Shown here piece by piece: positions 41,826 to 50,544 of a stretch of DNA of 58,038 nt. The stretch covers positions 1 to 58,038 of the IMG/VR virus record IMGVR_UViG_3300042890_002798. One strand, 5' to 3'. Under the pieces are notes generated by a model, which saw nothing but the letters and a program-made list of their open reading frames with translations, was not told where the DNA came from and searched no databases. Positions within the stretch are counted from its first letter, which is position 1. Every line of letters starts with the position of its first letter. The translations under genes and the position numbers were made by a program. Source of the stretch: a virus.

Positions 41826-42063
41826 TAAAACACTTCAAAGCTACATCGACCGTATGGTTAAGCTAAAGATGGAACAGCGCCAGCTCGCCGAGTTCCTGTC
41901 AGATGTTAAATTGGAGGCCAAATCCAATGGCTTCGACGTTGGCGCTCTTGATGAAGTCGTGGCTCGCATTGTGGCCAAGGAAGAACTTCTGAAAAAGCGC
42001 AAGGAGCGAGAAGAGATCGCCAGGGTATATGCCGAGGCTATCGGCCAGATGAGTCTGTTTTGA
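41818..42063 (+). CDS. gapR: GapR-like (DUF2312) nucleoid protein
   Basis: The product is 81 aa. LQSYIDRMVKLKMEQRQLAE, then DVKLEAKSNGFDVGALDEVV matches the DUF2312 family, whose Caulobacter member GapR clamps overtwisted DNA ahead of replication forks and transcription. The start at 41818 has GGAGAG upstream. It lies immediately before a DnaA-type DNA-binding protein, consistent with a role in replication or nucleoid control. Confidence 0.88.
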   Translation: MDNKTLQSYIDRMVKLKMEQRQLAEFLSDVKLEAKSNGFDVGALDEVVARIVAKEELLKKRKEREEIARVYAEAIGQMSLF

Positions 42064-42089
42064 TATCATCAAGCGTAAGAGAGTAAGCC

Positions 42090-42608
42090 ATGAACATGTA
42101 CTATTACCGCTCAAATTCTCCGCTTGCCCTGAAGATCAACAAAATCCTTCGGGACAGGAGGATGGAATCCCAGGACAATAACCGGGAAAAAACAAAGATA
42201 TATTATATCACAAGCTCAAACTGGCGTGGCTTGAGAGGAAGAAATGAAGCGCCTCCTGAGTTAATGGACGCCCAGTTCCCATGGGCTCCGTTCAGATATC
42301 TGGACAGCATCATCCGTGAGGTAGAGTCGGAGTATGGCATCTCCTACGATGACATCAAGGGATCAAGGCGTTCTCCCAAAATGTCGTATGCCAGGCATGT
42401 TGTTTTCTATGTAGCCAAAGAAGCGACAAGCCTGAGCTATCCTGACATTGGCCGTCGCATGGGAGGCAAGGATCATACGACGATCTTGCATGGATACCAT
42501 CGGATTAAAAAGATCGTTGAGGCTGGCGGCGATGAAGCTGATAGAATTATAGCCTTAAAGGAAAAGGCAAAGAACCGTCGCGCTCACAGCGGATATTGGG
42601 GCTGCTAG
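42090..42608 (+). CDS. Free-standing DnaA domain IV protein
   Basis: The product is 172 aa. Residues 70-140 follow DnaA domain IV: VESEYGISYDDIKGSRRSPK, then YARHVVFYVAKEATSLSYPD, then IGRRMGGKDHTTILHGYHRI (DnaA signature GGxDHTTxLH). No AAA+ domain or domain I is present, so it cannot initiate on its own. It could occupy DnaA boxes to block host initiation, or recruit host factors to the phage genome. The GapR-like gene is directly upstream. Confidence 0.9.
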   Translation: MNMYYYRSNSPLALKINKILRDRRMESQDNNREKTKIYYITSSNWRGLRGRNEAPPELMDAQFPWAPFRYLDSIIREVESEYGISYDDIKGSRRSPKMSYARHVVFYVAKEATSLSYPDIGRRMGGKDHTTILHGYHRIKKIVEAGGDEADRIIALKEKAKNRRAHSGYWGC

Positions 42609-42614
42609 ACTGCC

Positions 42615-43025
42615 ATGACTCGTAAGATTGTCTTGACCGATGAGCAAATTGAAGCCCGGCTGGAGAAGAAAAGGCAGTATCAGAGAGAGTGGTCCAAAGC
42701 CAACCACGAAAGAAGATACGCCAGGCTAAAACAGCGCATGGCCGCTGATCCTGAATTTGAGTCGCAGGTGAAGAGTAGATGGGAGGCTAACCGAAAGAAG
42801 CGTCGGGCGAGTGGTGCTGACAAATACGAGTCTCCCGAATCCAAAGAGAAGCGCTTGAATCGTGAGCGTAGATATCGGGAGAAGAAAAAGCAGGAACGGA
42901 AGCTGGCTAATCCTGCTCCGCCAAAGCCAAAGGTGGAACAGAAGCCCAAAAAGTGCGTTACAAAGACAGAGGCGAAGAAAAAGCCCGGACGATTGCTGGC
43001 CCTCATGGGATGGGCCGGGTATTAG
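42615..43025 (+). CDS. Lys/Arg-rich protein
   Basis: The product is 136 aa, more than a third Lys or Arg, with repeats of ERRYxxxKxx and a C-terminal KKPGRLLALMGWAGY. It starts 6 bases after the DnaA-like gene. DNA or RNA binding is likely by charge. No named family is recognised. Confidence 0.68.
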   Translation: MTRKIVLTDEQIEARLEKKRQYQREWSKANHERRYARLKQRMAADPEFESQVKSRWEANRKKRRASGADKYESPESKEKRLNRERRYREKKKQERKLANPAPPKPKVEQKPKKCVTKTEAKKKPGRLLALMGWAGY

Positions 43026-43037
43026 TCTGCTATGGCT

Positions 43038-43271
43038 TCAGCTTGTCTTTCCGCCTGGCAATGATGAAAGATCACCCACTGGTATCGTCTTGAAGCTTAA
43101 TCTGATCGCCCGAAGCATTAACAGGGCTTCCTTCTTGGCTTCATCGTCTCTGACATGATCGACAAGCGCGAGAAGCTTTGTAAAGCTGGCTGCTCTAGCT
43201 GCCACAGGATCTATTGGGGCTTCATCAAACGGAGGCACATCAACATCCGAATAGTCTTCATCGTCTGACAT
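43038..43271 (-). CDS. Small acidic protein of antisense island
   Basis: The product is 77 aa. The start at 43271 overlaps the preceding minus gene end. It has a DDEDYSDVDVPPFDEAP N-terminus and a helical body (FTKLLALVDHVRDDEAKKEA). It is the third gene of the minus-strand island. Function is unknown. Confidence 0.63.
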   Translation of the reverse strand: MSDDEDYSDVDVPPFDEAPIDPVAARAASFTKLLALVDHVRDDEAKKEALLMLRAIRLSFKTIPVGDLSSLPGGKTS

Positions 43272-43464
43272 TTTTCTTCTCCCGACATCTGAATGGCATG
43301 ATGGGCTCTCCGTCCTTGCGCCACTCCATGAGAATAGAATAATTATTGTGGGGAGGCCCAAGGTTTAGCGGATTTTCCCAGCCAAGCTCTAATGCTTTCT
43401 CAAACCACGCATGTGGAACGTAGAGAAATATTCTTTCACTTTTTGATTTTTTTTGATCGTTCAT
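43258..43464 (-). CDS. Small hypothetical protein of antisense island
   Basis: The product is 68 aa from the start at 43464, which lies inside the end of the metallophosphoesterase gene. The sequence has IFLYVPHAWFEKALELGWEN and a basic tail. Tight overlaps on both sides indicate a three-gene operon. Function is unknown. Confidence 0.63.
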   Translation of the reverse strand: MNDQKKSKSERIFLYVPHAWFEKALELGWENPLNLGPPHNNYSILMEWRKDGEPIMPFRCREKKNVRR

Positions 43465-44512
43465 ATTCACTCCGTAGTGCGTCCAGAAAAATAACGCCAC
43501 GTTCAACAGTTGGAGCTGTCCAGATCCGGTTGGGAGATGTTTCAGGTTCACGCGGATCAATGATCACCAATGCGCCAGGAAAGATCGGATGCTTCTTTAG
43601 CCCTAGCTGCTTGGCATAGCTGTCTGCGACCTTGTATCCAGAAACCCGGACGATCTGGGCCACTAGCCCGTCAGGCGTGACCAAGGTTTCCTGTGCGCCA
43701 GTGTGTTTGTGGCCACAAATCACCAGATGATCGCGGAAGCCCATCAGAAGCTCACGACGCGGCCCATGAAGCTGGCTATAGATAGATGTGCCTGGAAAAT
43801 CATGGCGAGCGTGGATACGGGTTTTAGCGCCACACGGATGCTGTAGCTCGATCCTGACGCCATGCGGCTCGTATAGCGAACCCTGTTTGCCGGCGATCCA
43901 TTCCAGCGGATCTCCCTGGCCCTGCCATAAGTCATGATTTCCGGCCACCAGAAACAGCCATTGCAGCGGCTCAACAAGCCATTCGACCAGCTTCCATGCC
44001 TCGCGTGCCGTTACCTGTTGCTCACCATACAGGACGCCCAGCCTGCCGATCCAGCCGTTTTGATAGTCGCCGACAGACGCAGCCAGAACATACGGGTGGC
44101 TGATCGCTATATCCCGGTGCGCGGCGAGCAGTTCAAAATCACATCCAGCATCGTCCACATGCGGATCGCCCAAAACAAGGAGGCCAAAAGGCCCATCAAT
44201 GTGGACTGGAATATGAATGAGATCGCGCGCTTCATCGGCTGTCTTTGCTCTGCGGCTCTCTTCAATTTTGTCTGCAATTAGCTGATCTATGTCGCGGCTT
44301 TTGCTGGGTAGCCTGGGGAGGGTGAATTTCTTGAGCTTGGCAACTCTGTGCTGCATAGCTCTTCGAGATATTCCCAAAGCAGTGGCTGCGGCACGGATAT
44401 TGTTATCATTGACCTCAAGCGCTTTACGCGTTTGCTCGAGCTCCTCACGCGTCAGCCCAAGATTGCGTGCCACCAGAGTCATCCTTTGATGATGGGTTAG
44501 TAATCCACTCAA
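43436..44512 (-). CDS. Metallophosphoesterase with N-terminal HTH
   Basis: The product is 358 aa. Residues 20-60 form a Fis-type HTH (AAATALGISRRAMQHRVAKL). From about residue 112 the metal-binding motifs appear in order: GDPHVD, GDYQ (about 148-151), GNHD (about 191-194), HARHD (about 234), GHKH (about 267-270). It belongs to the calcineurin-like superfamily; a nuclease or phosphatase role on nucleic acid is possible. It is transcribed against the late genes from its own promoter and overlaps the next gene. Confidence 0.9.
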   Translation of the reverse strand: MSGLLTHHQRMTLVARNLGLTREELEQTRKALEVNDNNIRAAATALGISRRAMQHRVAKLKKFTLPRLPSKSRDIDQLIADKIEESRRAKTADEARDLIHIPVHIDGPFGLLVLGDPHVDDAGCDFELLAAHRDIAISHPYVLAASVGDYQNGWIGRLGVLYGEQQVTAREAWKLVEWLVEPLQWLFLVAGNHDLWQGQGDPLEWIAGKQGSLYEPHGVRIELQHPCGAKTRIHARHDFPGTSIYSQLHGPRRELLMGFRDHLVICGHKHTGAQETLVTPDGLVAQIVRVSGYKVADSYAKQLGLKKHPIFPGALVIIDPREPETSPNRIWTAPTVERGVIFLDALRSEYERSKKIKK

Positions 44513-44565
44513 TCGATCTGACGGAAGGCCGAAAAATCACAAAAAACTCTGTGGATCGCCCGTTT

Positions 44566-44595
44566 CCTATATTGACACTCTTTTTTCAGAGGCAA
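44566..44595 (-). promoter_or_regulatory. Candidate promoter of antisense island
   Basis: On the minus strand TTGCCT (44590-44595), an 18-base spacer and TATAGG (44566-44571), 54 bases upstream of the start at 44512. Both boxes are 4/6 matches, so support is moderate. Confidence 0.38.
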
Positions 44596-44683
44596 TTTGC
44601 ATTCTAACAACAATAAGATAAGATTCAAGAAAAGCTTTCGTGTGGCTGACGCTCTCTTCCGGAGTAGATATTAGGAGGTTAGT

Positions 44684-44832
44684 ATGACTAAAATATTTAT
44701 TCCGGATTACTGGCCCTTCTGGAAGTCTGACATATCGCTCAGGATTCCAGGGATCCCTACGGCAAGCCTTTGATTGAGACTGCGAGAATGGACGCCATGG
44801 TATCTGGCTATGAGGCGGATAAAATTGTGTAA
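44684..44832 (+). pseudogene. Frameshifted remnant of a small gene
   Basis: GGAGG precedes an ATG at 44684. The first frame reads MTKIFIPDYWPFWKSDIS and stops at 44773. The +1 frame beyond about 44735 reads RDPYGKPLIETARMDAMVSG and on to a stop at 44832, which looks protein-like. A single-base shift may have broken a gene of about 48 aa, or a programmed shift may join them. The remaining sequence of 44513-44945 holds two promoter candidates and an AACTGTTT/AAACAGTT inverted repeat (44831-44866). Confidence 0.4.
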
Positions 44833-44864
44833 CTGTTTGATATTGAGGCAAATAATAAAACAGT

Positions 44865-44892
44865 TTGCAATGATCTGAAAATCATATATAAA
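44865..44892 (+). promoter_or_regulatory. Candidate late promoter before portal operon
   Basis: TTGCAA (44865-44870), 16 bases, TATAAA (44887-44892), upstream of the 44946 gene and the portal. It matches the layout of the 37061 promoter and lies after a short hairpin ATGAT...ATCAT. Confidence 0.48.
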
Positions 44893-44945
44893 AATATAAA
44901 GCCCGCATTTTGCCTTTGATTTATCAATGGGTTGGGGTTGCGCCA

Positions 44946-45167
44946 ATGATGACCCTGTTCCAGATCGAAGAGCGCCAGAGGGAAATTCAGAAACGTGTTG
45001 AAGAAATTGGCGATTTAATCGTAAGTAATGCTGGCGATCCTGAATCATTGTCGATTGAAATTGCAGGGTTAATTTCAGAGCTTTCTGAATTGCGCGGCAA
45101 GATAATTGAGCAGCACGAATTAATTATTGCTCTTGCTATTTGCGATTGCGTAGGCGGCCCGCACTAA
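44946..45167 (+). CDS. Small coiled-coil protein preceding portal
   Basis: The product is 73 aa, almost wholly helical (FQIEERQREIQKRVEEIGDL, then ISELSELRGKIIEQHELI), ending in CDCVGGPH. It starts at either of two adjacent ATGs (44946 or 44949). It lies 15 bases before the portal start. Function is unknown. Confidence 0.6.
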   Translation: MMTLFQIEERQREIQKRVEEIGDLIVSNAGDPESLSIEIAGLISELSELRGKIIEQHELIIALAICDCVGGPH

Positions 45168-45182
45168 TCTACAGGACAACTC

Positions 45183-47435
45183 ATGGCTATACCGTATAAC
45201 CTCCGGCAGGTTCAGCCTCCGCAGGAAGAGCTTCCTGACGAAGAAGTTGTTGATATTCAGGCTCCTGTTGGTGCGCCTGGTATTGGGGCTTTAGCCATTG
45301 ATTTGCCGGATGGTTCGGTATCCATCAATTTCGGCGGCATTCCGTTCAAGCCTCCGGGCGACTCTGAAGAGCATACGGAAAATCTCGCCAAGCACATGGA
45401 TGATACTGAGCTTAGCGGGATTGCCGATACGCTTTTGAAGCATATCCGTGATGACATTTCCCGGCAGGAGCAGCGGCTTCAGGATATTGTGAAGGGCGTT
45501 GATCTTCTTGGAATCAAGCTTGAGGAGCCTCGCTCGGAGCCCGGAGAAGACAGCATTTCCGTTGTCAGGCATCCGCTTTTGCTGGAGGCTATTCTACGAT
45601 TTCAGGCCAACGCCCGTGGCGAAATGCTGCCTGCCGATGGCCCTGTGAAGGTTTCGAATGAAGGCGACCAGTCCAAGATGATGGACGAGGATGCGCGCCA
45701 GCTTGAAAAAGACATGAACCATTATCTGACATCTGGCGCTCCGGAATATTACCCGGATTGCGACCGGATGTTTTTTAGCCTTGCCATGGGCGGAGAGGCT
45801 TACAAGAAAGTCTATTTTCATCCGATCAAGCGCCGTCCGGTCAGCGAAACGATTGACCGTAAGGATTTGATCCTGTCTGAGGGCGCTGTTAGCCTGGAAG
45901 CCAATAGCCGCATCACGCATCGTTGCCGCATGAAGCCGAGCGATGTGAAGCGAATGCAGCTTGCCGGCGTATGGCGTGATGTTCCTCTTGGAGACGCATT
46001 TCTTGCCGGATTGATGGTTAATACTGTTGACACCGCGCTAGAACAGATTTCCGGATTTCAGCCGAAAACTGTTACCGATCCTGAAGACATGGATCGAGAA
46101 ATCTATGAATGTTATTGCGAAATTGATCTCAAGGGATTCGAACATAAGGAGGACGGCGAGCTTACTGGCCTTGCGCTTCCTTATCGCGTCACTATTGATC
46201 GTGATTCTCGCCAAATACTTGAAATTAGACGTTGGTGGGAAGAAAAAGATGAGACATTTACTCGAAAAGAAGTTTTTGTCGAATATATCTTTGTTCCGGC
46301 GTTTCCCGGCGTTAACCTCGGTTTGCTGCATATTCTTGGTAACGCTGATCGCGCTCTTACAGCGGCTTGGCGAATTGCTCTTGACAATGGTATGTTGGCT
46401 AACTTTCCGGGCGGCATTATGGCTCGATCATCCGGAAAGCAGCAAACGACTACGATCAGGGTGGCTCCGGGACAAGTTGCGCCGGTAGATGTTGATGGCG
46501 TTCCTTTGAAGGATGCCTTTATGCCTATGCCTTACCGTGATGTCACGGGAGGCTTTGTCAATATCATCCAGATGATTGAGCAGGCGAGCCAGCGCCTCGG
46601 CGGAACTGCGGAAACGGCAGTTGGCGAGGGCAGGAATGATGCGCCTGTCGGAACTACGATTGCCCTGATTGAGCAGGCGACGCGGGTGATGAATGCCGTC
46701 CATAAGCGTATGCATTCCGCCCAGTGCAAGGAATTTGCTCTTCTGAAAGAGCTATTCAAAAAAGACCCTGAATCTCTTTGGCGTAGTAACAAAAATCCCG
46801 GCTTTGACAGAAATGTTATGCTGCTTCAGCGGGCTTTGGAGAACAAGGATATTGTTCCGAAGTCTGATCCCAACACTTCCAGCCAGACATTGCGCATTCA
46901 GAAGGCGATTGCTCTGAAGCAGGCATCTGCTGCGAATCCGATGCTCTATAATATGCGGGCTGTCGAAGAGCGGTTCCTGTCCATGATTGGCGTTGAGGAT
47001 GCCGCTGATCTTATGAACAATCAGCCTCCGCCTCCGATGCAGGCTGATCCGTCTCCGATGATTGAGGCTCAGGCCAAGATGATTGCGGCGCAGGCCAAGC
47101 TTCAGGATATTCAGGCCAAGACCCAGATTTCTTCCGTGGACCAGCAGACAAAGATTGCTCTTGCCAAAGCCAAGCTTAAAGAGAGCGATACGAAAGCGAT
47201 TCAGGCTCAGACGGATGCGGCCAATCATGCTGCCGACCGGGAGAGCAAGGAAAAGCTTGCCATGATTGACTTTGCTCAATCTGAGCTGGTTCATAAGGAC
47301 AAAATTAGCGAGAATCAACGTCGCGCTGACATTGATACTGCTATGAAGATTGAAAAAGCACAGGAAGAACGTCGTCGTCACGCGATGGATGAAGCTCTTT
47401 CCGCCCAGCAACTATCGCAGAGCGAGACTGAGTGA
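45183..47435 (+). CDS. Portal protein
   Basis: The product is 750 aa, similar in length to P22-type portals (about 725 aa). The wing/stem region includes RHPLLLEAILRFQANARGEM, WEEKDETFTRKEVFVEYIFV and DNGMLANFPGGIM; the clip and barrel follow, with a Gln/Ala/Lys coiled-coil C-terminus (EAQAKMIAAQAKLQDIQAK). Position between terminase genes and scaffold/capsid is canonical. It forms the dodecameric DNA channel and binds the adaptor ring. Confidence 0.88.
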   Translation: MAIPYNLRQVQPPQEELPDEEVVDIQAPVGAPGIGALAIDLPDGSVSINFGGIPFKPPGDSEEHTENLAKHMDDTELSGIADTLLKHIRDDISRQEQRLQDIVKGVDLLGIKLEEPRSEPGEDSISVVRHPLLLEAILRFQANARGEMLPADGPVKVSNEGDQSKMMDEDARQLEKDMNHYLTSGAPEYYPDCDRMFFSLAMGGEAYKKVYFHPIKRRPVSETIDRKDLILSEGAVSLEANSRITHRCRMKPSDVKRMQLAGVWRDVPLGDAFLAGLMVNTVDTALEQISGFQPKTVTDPEDMDREIYECYCEIDLKGFEHKEDGELTGLALPYRVTIDRDSRQILEIRRWWEEKDETFTRKEVFVEYIFVPAFPGVNLGLLHILGNADRALTAAWRIALDNGMLANFPGGIMARSSGKQQTTTIRVAPGQVAPVDVDGVPLKDAFMPMPYRDVTGGFVNIIQMIEQASQRLGGTAETAVGEGRNDAPVGTTIALIEQATRVMNAVHKRMHSAQCKEFALLKELFKKDPESLWRSNKNPGFDRNVMLLQRALENKDIVPKSDPNTSSQTLRIQKAIALKQASAANPMLYNMRAVEERFLSMIGVEDAADLMNNQPPPPMQADPSPMIEAQAKMIAAQAKLQDIQAKTQISSVDQQTKIALAKAKLKESDTKAIQAQTDAANHAADRESKEKLAMIDFAQSELVHKDKISENQRRADIDTAMKIEKAQEERRRHAMDEALSAQQLSQSETE

Positions 47436-50400
47436 TGGACATTAAAGATATCCGTGACAAGCAAATCCGCGATGCTTTGATGATGGCGGCTGATCGTGCC
47501 TCCCGTGGCCGCAAGAAAGATTCGCCTAAAGAAAAACCGATGCCCAGGGATTTGGAGACTTTTTACAATCCGGAGGCAGGTTCGCGAATAAAAGACGGAA
47601 TTTTGGAGCCTGGTGACTATGGTCCTAACTATGGCGCAGATGTAAAGAATTGGCGCGAAAAGCGCGGAGCGTATGGTCGGGAAAAAGGCTACAATCCCTG
47701 GGCCGATCCGGAGAATATGTATACTCATCCGTCCGAGGAGCGCCACGACCCGAATGACCCGATTTATAACGTCAGCCCGGAGGAATATCGAAAGGGCGCT
47801 TATGGTCGCGGAGTATATGCTTTAAGGAATGGTGGTCGCGCCGGTATGGCTACAGGCGGCGATCCAACAAGTAATTACATAAGCTCGCTATATCAAAACA
47901 TTATGGGCCGAGAGGCTGATGTGGGCGGCGCTGAATATTGGAAACAGCAGCTTGAAGAGGGAAATATTACTCCTTCAGATATATTGTATAATTTTGCGCA
48001 ATCGCCTGAATTCAAAAATGTTTATCAATCTGATCCGAGCAAGGCTGTAAGCTCTCTTTATCAAGCTGCTCTAGGCAGATCTCCGGATCAGGCAGGTCTT
48101 GATTACTGGAATCAGCAAGTAAAAAGTGGTCTAGGATTAGGAGATTTGGTTTCTGGGTTTACGGGTAGCGAAGAAGGTAGGTCTTACCAAAGCTACAAGT
48201 TCCCTGGACTGTATAACATTAATGATAGTGTTGCCGATCAAGACAGAAAGTATTCGGAACGATTAGTTGCGGATTTGTATCATTCCATTTTAGGTCGTGA
48301 GCCAGATCGGGAAGGTTTTAATTTTTGGACTCGTCAAATGATTGATGGCAAACAATCATATGATGATGTTGCTAATGCTCTTTTCGATTTGCCAGAAGCA
48401 AAAGAAAATTTTGTCAATCAAACTTACAAACAATTTTTGGGTAGAGAGCCGGATGCAGAGGGTAAAAAATATTTTACTCAAGCTCTACAGTCAGGACAAG
48501 CAACGCCTGATCAAATTTATGAAATAATTCAAAATAGCGAAGAAGCTGGCGATTTCGAAATATCTAACTTTATTCAGGATCAATATAAAGGATTGACTGG
48601 GCGCGATCCATCCAGGCAAGAGCTAAACTCAGCATTAGATCAATTAAAAAGTGGAGCTGTTACATTTGATCAGTTTCACTCCAATATGTTTAATTCTCCC
48701 GAATCTCAACAATATCAGGCAAGTAATTTTGAACCGTATCAGGTAGCGAGCGCTGAAGGTTCGGTAACCGTCGCTCCCAAACAGCTTCGAACTGCTTATG
48801 AGTATAGCAAAGCTAATGATGAACTCATTCGAAGCCTTCCTATTGAGCAGCAGGTGGGCGCTCTTCTTCAACAGGAAGGTGGAATTTGGGTTGATAAAAT
48901 TTTAAATCCCAACACACCGAAAGAAATAAAAGATCAAGCTTTAAAGCAATTAGAAGGCATTGTTAATGTTGTAGCTAACCGCGCCGCAGTTGGTTTGACA
49001 GAGAATAGCGGAGGCAAGAAAAGTCCTTGGCGAGGCTGGTTTGATCGTCAGGAAAACGATCCAAAAAGCGTTACCAGTCAAATTTTGGCTCCTTCAGCTT
49101 TTTCCGCAATGAAAATTGGAGTGTCAAAATTAGCTAAAGAAGGCTACAATGCTATTGTAAATCAAGCTATTCCAAACTTTAACAAAGAAGAATATCAACC
49201 AATTATGGATATGATCAAGGGCGTTTTGTCTGGTCAACGTCCTGATATAACCCAAGGTGCAACACATTATAAAGCAAATTATGTCCATCCAGGCTGGGCA
49301 AAAAGGCTCCCTCTTCACACGGATTTAGGAGGAGCGCCTGGAGGAAAGGGACCATATCATCAATTTTATGGAGCCAAGGACAGGGCCGCTGAAGCCCAGC
49401 AGGCCAGATTTGGTGTATCCTATGGTGGCGCAGATGTTGACCCGGCCCTTGCTGGAGCTGGCGCAGGCGTAACTGGCGGTGGCAGTGGGACTGGTTATAT
49501 TCCGGGCGGCGGATCTGGATATGTTCCAGGCGGTGGCGGAATATCTGGACCCGCCGATGTTTCAGGAGCCGGCGGAGATTATACCGGCGGTCATGGCGGT
49601 GGCGGAACCGGGCATGTCGGCGTCGGCACCGGTCATGGCGGCATCCACGGTGGGACACACACAGGAACTCCGCATGTGACTGGCGGCGTTCACACTGCTG
49701 GCCACGGCACGACCTATACCGGCGGTCATGGCGGCCCGCATGTAACGGGTGGCGTTAGTTACCTTGATTCCGGTGGCTATCATCCCGGTGGCTTTCATTC
49801 CGGCGGCGATTTTGGCTCTTATGCGGGCTCGCATGGATTTGGGCATTCGACAGTCGGCCACGGCGGTCATCATGGTAGCCATGTCAGTCCATACCATGGC
49901 TGGTCGTGGGATATGTTCCACTCACAAAACCCTTACGGCATTCATCACAGCTTCAAAAACGGCGGCGCTGTTAAAGACGCTCTCCGCATAGCCAGAGCTT
50001 CAGGTGGCGGCGCATGGACTCGCAAAGAGGGCAAGAACCCTGAAGGCGGGTTGAATGAAAAGGGCCGCGCCTCTCTTCGCGCGCAGGGCCATGACATCAA
50101 GCGCCCACAGCCGGAGGGCGGTTCTCGCAGGGATAGCTTCTGCGCGAGAATGAAGGGCATGAAGGCCAAGCTCACCAGTGCTGAAACGGCCAATGATCCG
50201 GATAGCCGGATTAATAAGTCGCTTCGCAAATGGAATTGTGCGGACGGCGGTGCGATTGATGATGCTCTTATGGTGGCTCGCAAATCTGGCGGAGAAGTCT
50301 GGAACAAACCGCGCCCTAAATCTCTCGGTAAGCCCGAAAAGCTGACATCAAAAGAAAAGGCAAGCGCCAAGCGCATGGCCAAGGCTGCTGGCCGTCCTTA

Positions 50401-50488
50401 TCCTAATCTTGTTGACAATATGCGAGCCGCCAAAGCTGATGGCGGTTCTATTGATGATGCTCTCCGCATTGCGAAGAGGGCTAAATAA
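47435..50488 (+). CDS. Large virion protein with DUF4214 repeats and Gly/His-rich domain
   Basis: The product is 1017 aa from ATG 47435 (TGATG overlap with portal). Order: basic N-terminus with [13 protein letters not shown]; at least five DUF4214 repeats (about 143-430) with cores such as [15 protein letters not shown] and [15 protein letters not shown]; a helical middle; a Gly/His-rich low-complexity block (about 666-842) with many GGHGG and GTH units that could bind metal; then three GGxxxDALRIARxSGG-type repeats near 843, 937 and 1002. It is probably packaged in the head, but its role is unknown. Confidence 0.8.
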   Translation: MDIKDIRDKQIRDALMMAADRASRGRKKDSPKEKPMPRDLETFYNPEAGSRIKDGILEPGDYGPNYGADVKNWREKRGAYGREKGYNPWADPENMYTHPSEERHDPNDPIYNVSPEEYRKGAYGRGVYALRNGGRAGMATGGDPTSNYISSLYQNIMGREADVGGAEYWKQQLEEGNITPSDILYNFAQSPEFKNVYQSDPSKAVSSLYQAALGRSPDQAGLDYWNQQVKSGLGLGDLVSGFTGSEEGRSYQSYKFPGLYNINDSVADQDRKYSERLVADLYHSILGREPDREGFNFWTRQMIDGKQSYDDVANALFDLPEAKENFVNQTYKQFLGREPDAEGKKYFTQALQSGQATPDQIYEIIQNSEEAGDFEISNFIQDQYKGLTGRDPSRQELNSALDQLKSGAVTFDQFHSNMFNSPESQQYQASNFEPYQVASAEGSVTVAPKQLRTAYEYSKANDELIRSLPIEQQVGALLQQEGGIWVDKILNPNTPKEIKDQALKQLEGIVNVVANRAAVGLTENSGGKKSPWRGWFDRQENDPKSVTSQILAPSAFSAMKIGVSKLAKEGYNAIVNQAIPNFNKEEYQPIMDMIKGVLSGQRPDITQGATHYKANYVHPGWAKRLPLHTDLGGAPGGKGPYHQFYGAKDRAAEAQQARFGVSYGGADVDPALAGAGAGVTGGGSGTGYIPGGGSGYVPGGGGISGPADVSGAGGDYTGGHGGGGTGHVGVGTGHGGIHGGTHTGTPHVTGGVHTAGHGTTYTGGHGGPHVTGGVSYLDSGGYHPGGFHSGGDFGSYAGSHGFGHSTVGHGGHHGSHVSPYHGWSWDMFHSQNPYGIHHSFKNGGAVKDALRIARASGGGAWTRKEGKNPEGGLNEKGRASLRAQGHDIKRPQPEGGSRRDSFCARMKGMKAKLTSAETANDPDSRINKSLRKWNCADGGAIDDALMVARKSGGEVWNKPRPKSLGKPEKLTSKEKASAKRMAKAAGRPYPNLVDNMRAAKADGGSIDDALRIAKRAK

Positions 50489-50490
50489 CC

Positions 50491-50530
50491 GGATATCCGA
50501 AGGCGCTCTTAGGCTATCCTTTTACTTTTT
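50491..50530 (+). terminator. Imperfect hairpin with T-rich tail
   Basis: GGATA/TATCC with inner CC/GG and AAG/CTT pairs (50491-50519), followed by TTTTACTTTTTA. It lies in the 56-base gap between two structural genes and could reduce downstream expression. Confidence 0.5.
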
Positions 50531-50544
50531 ATAGGAATAAAACA

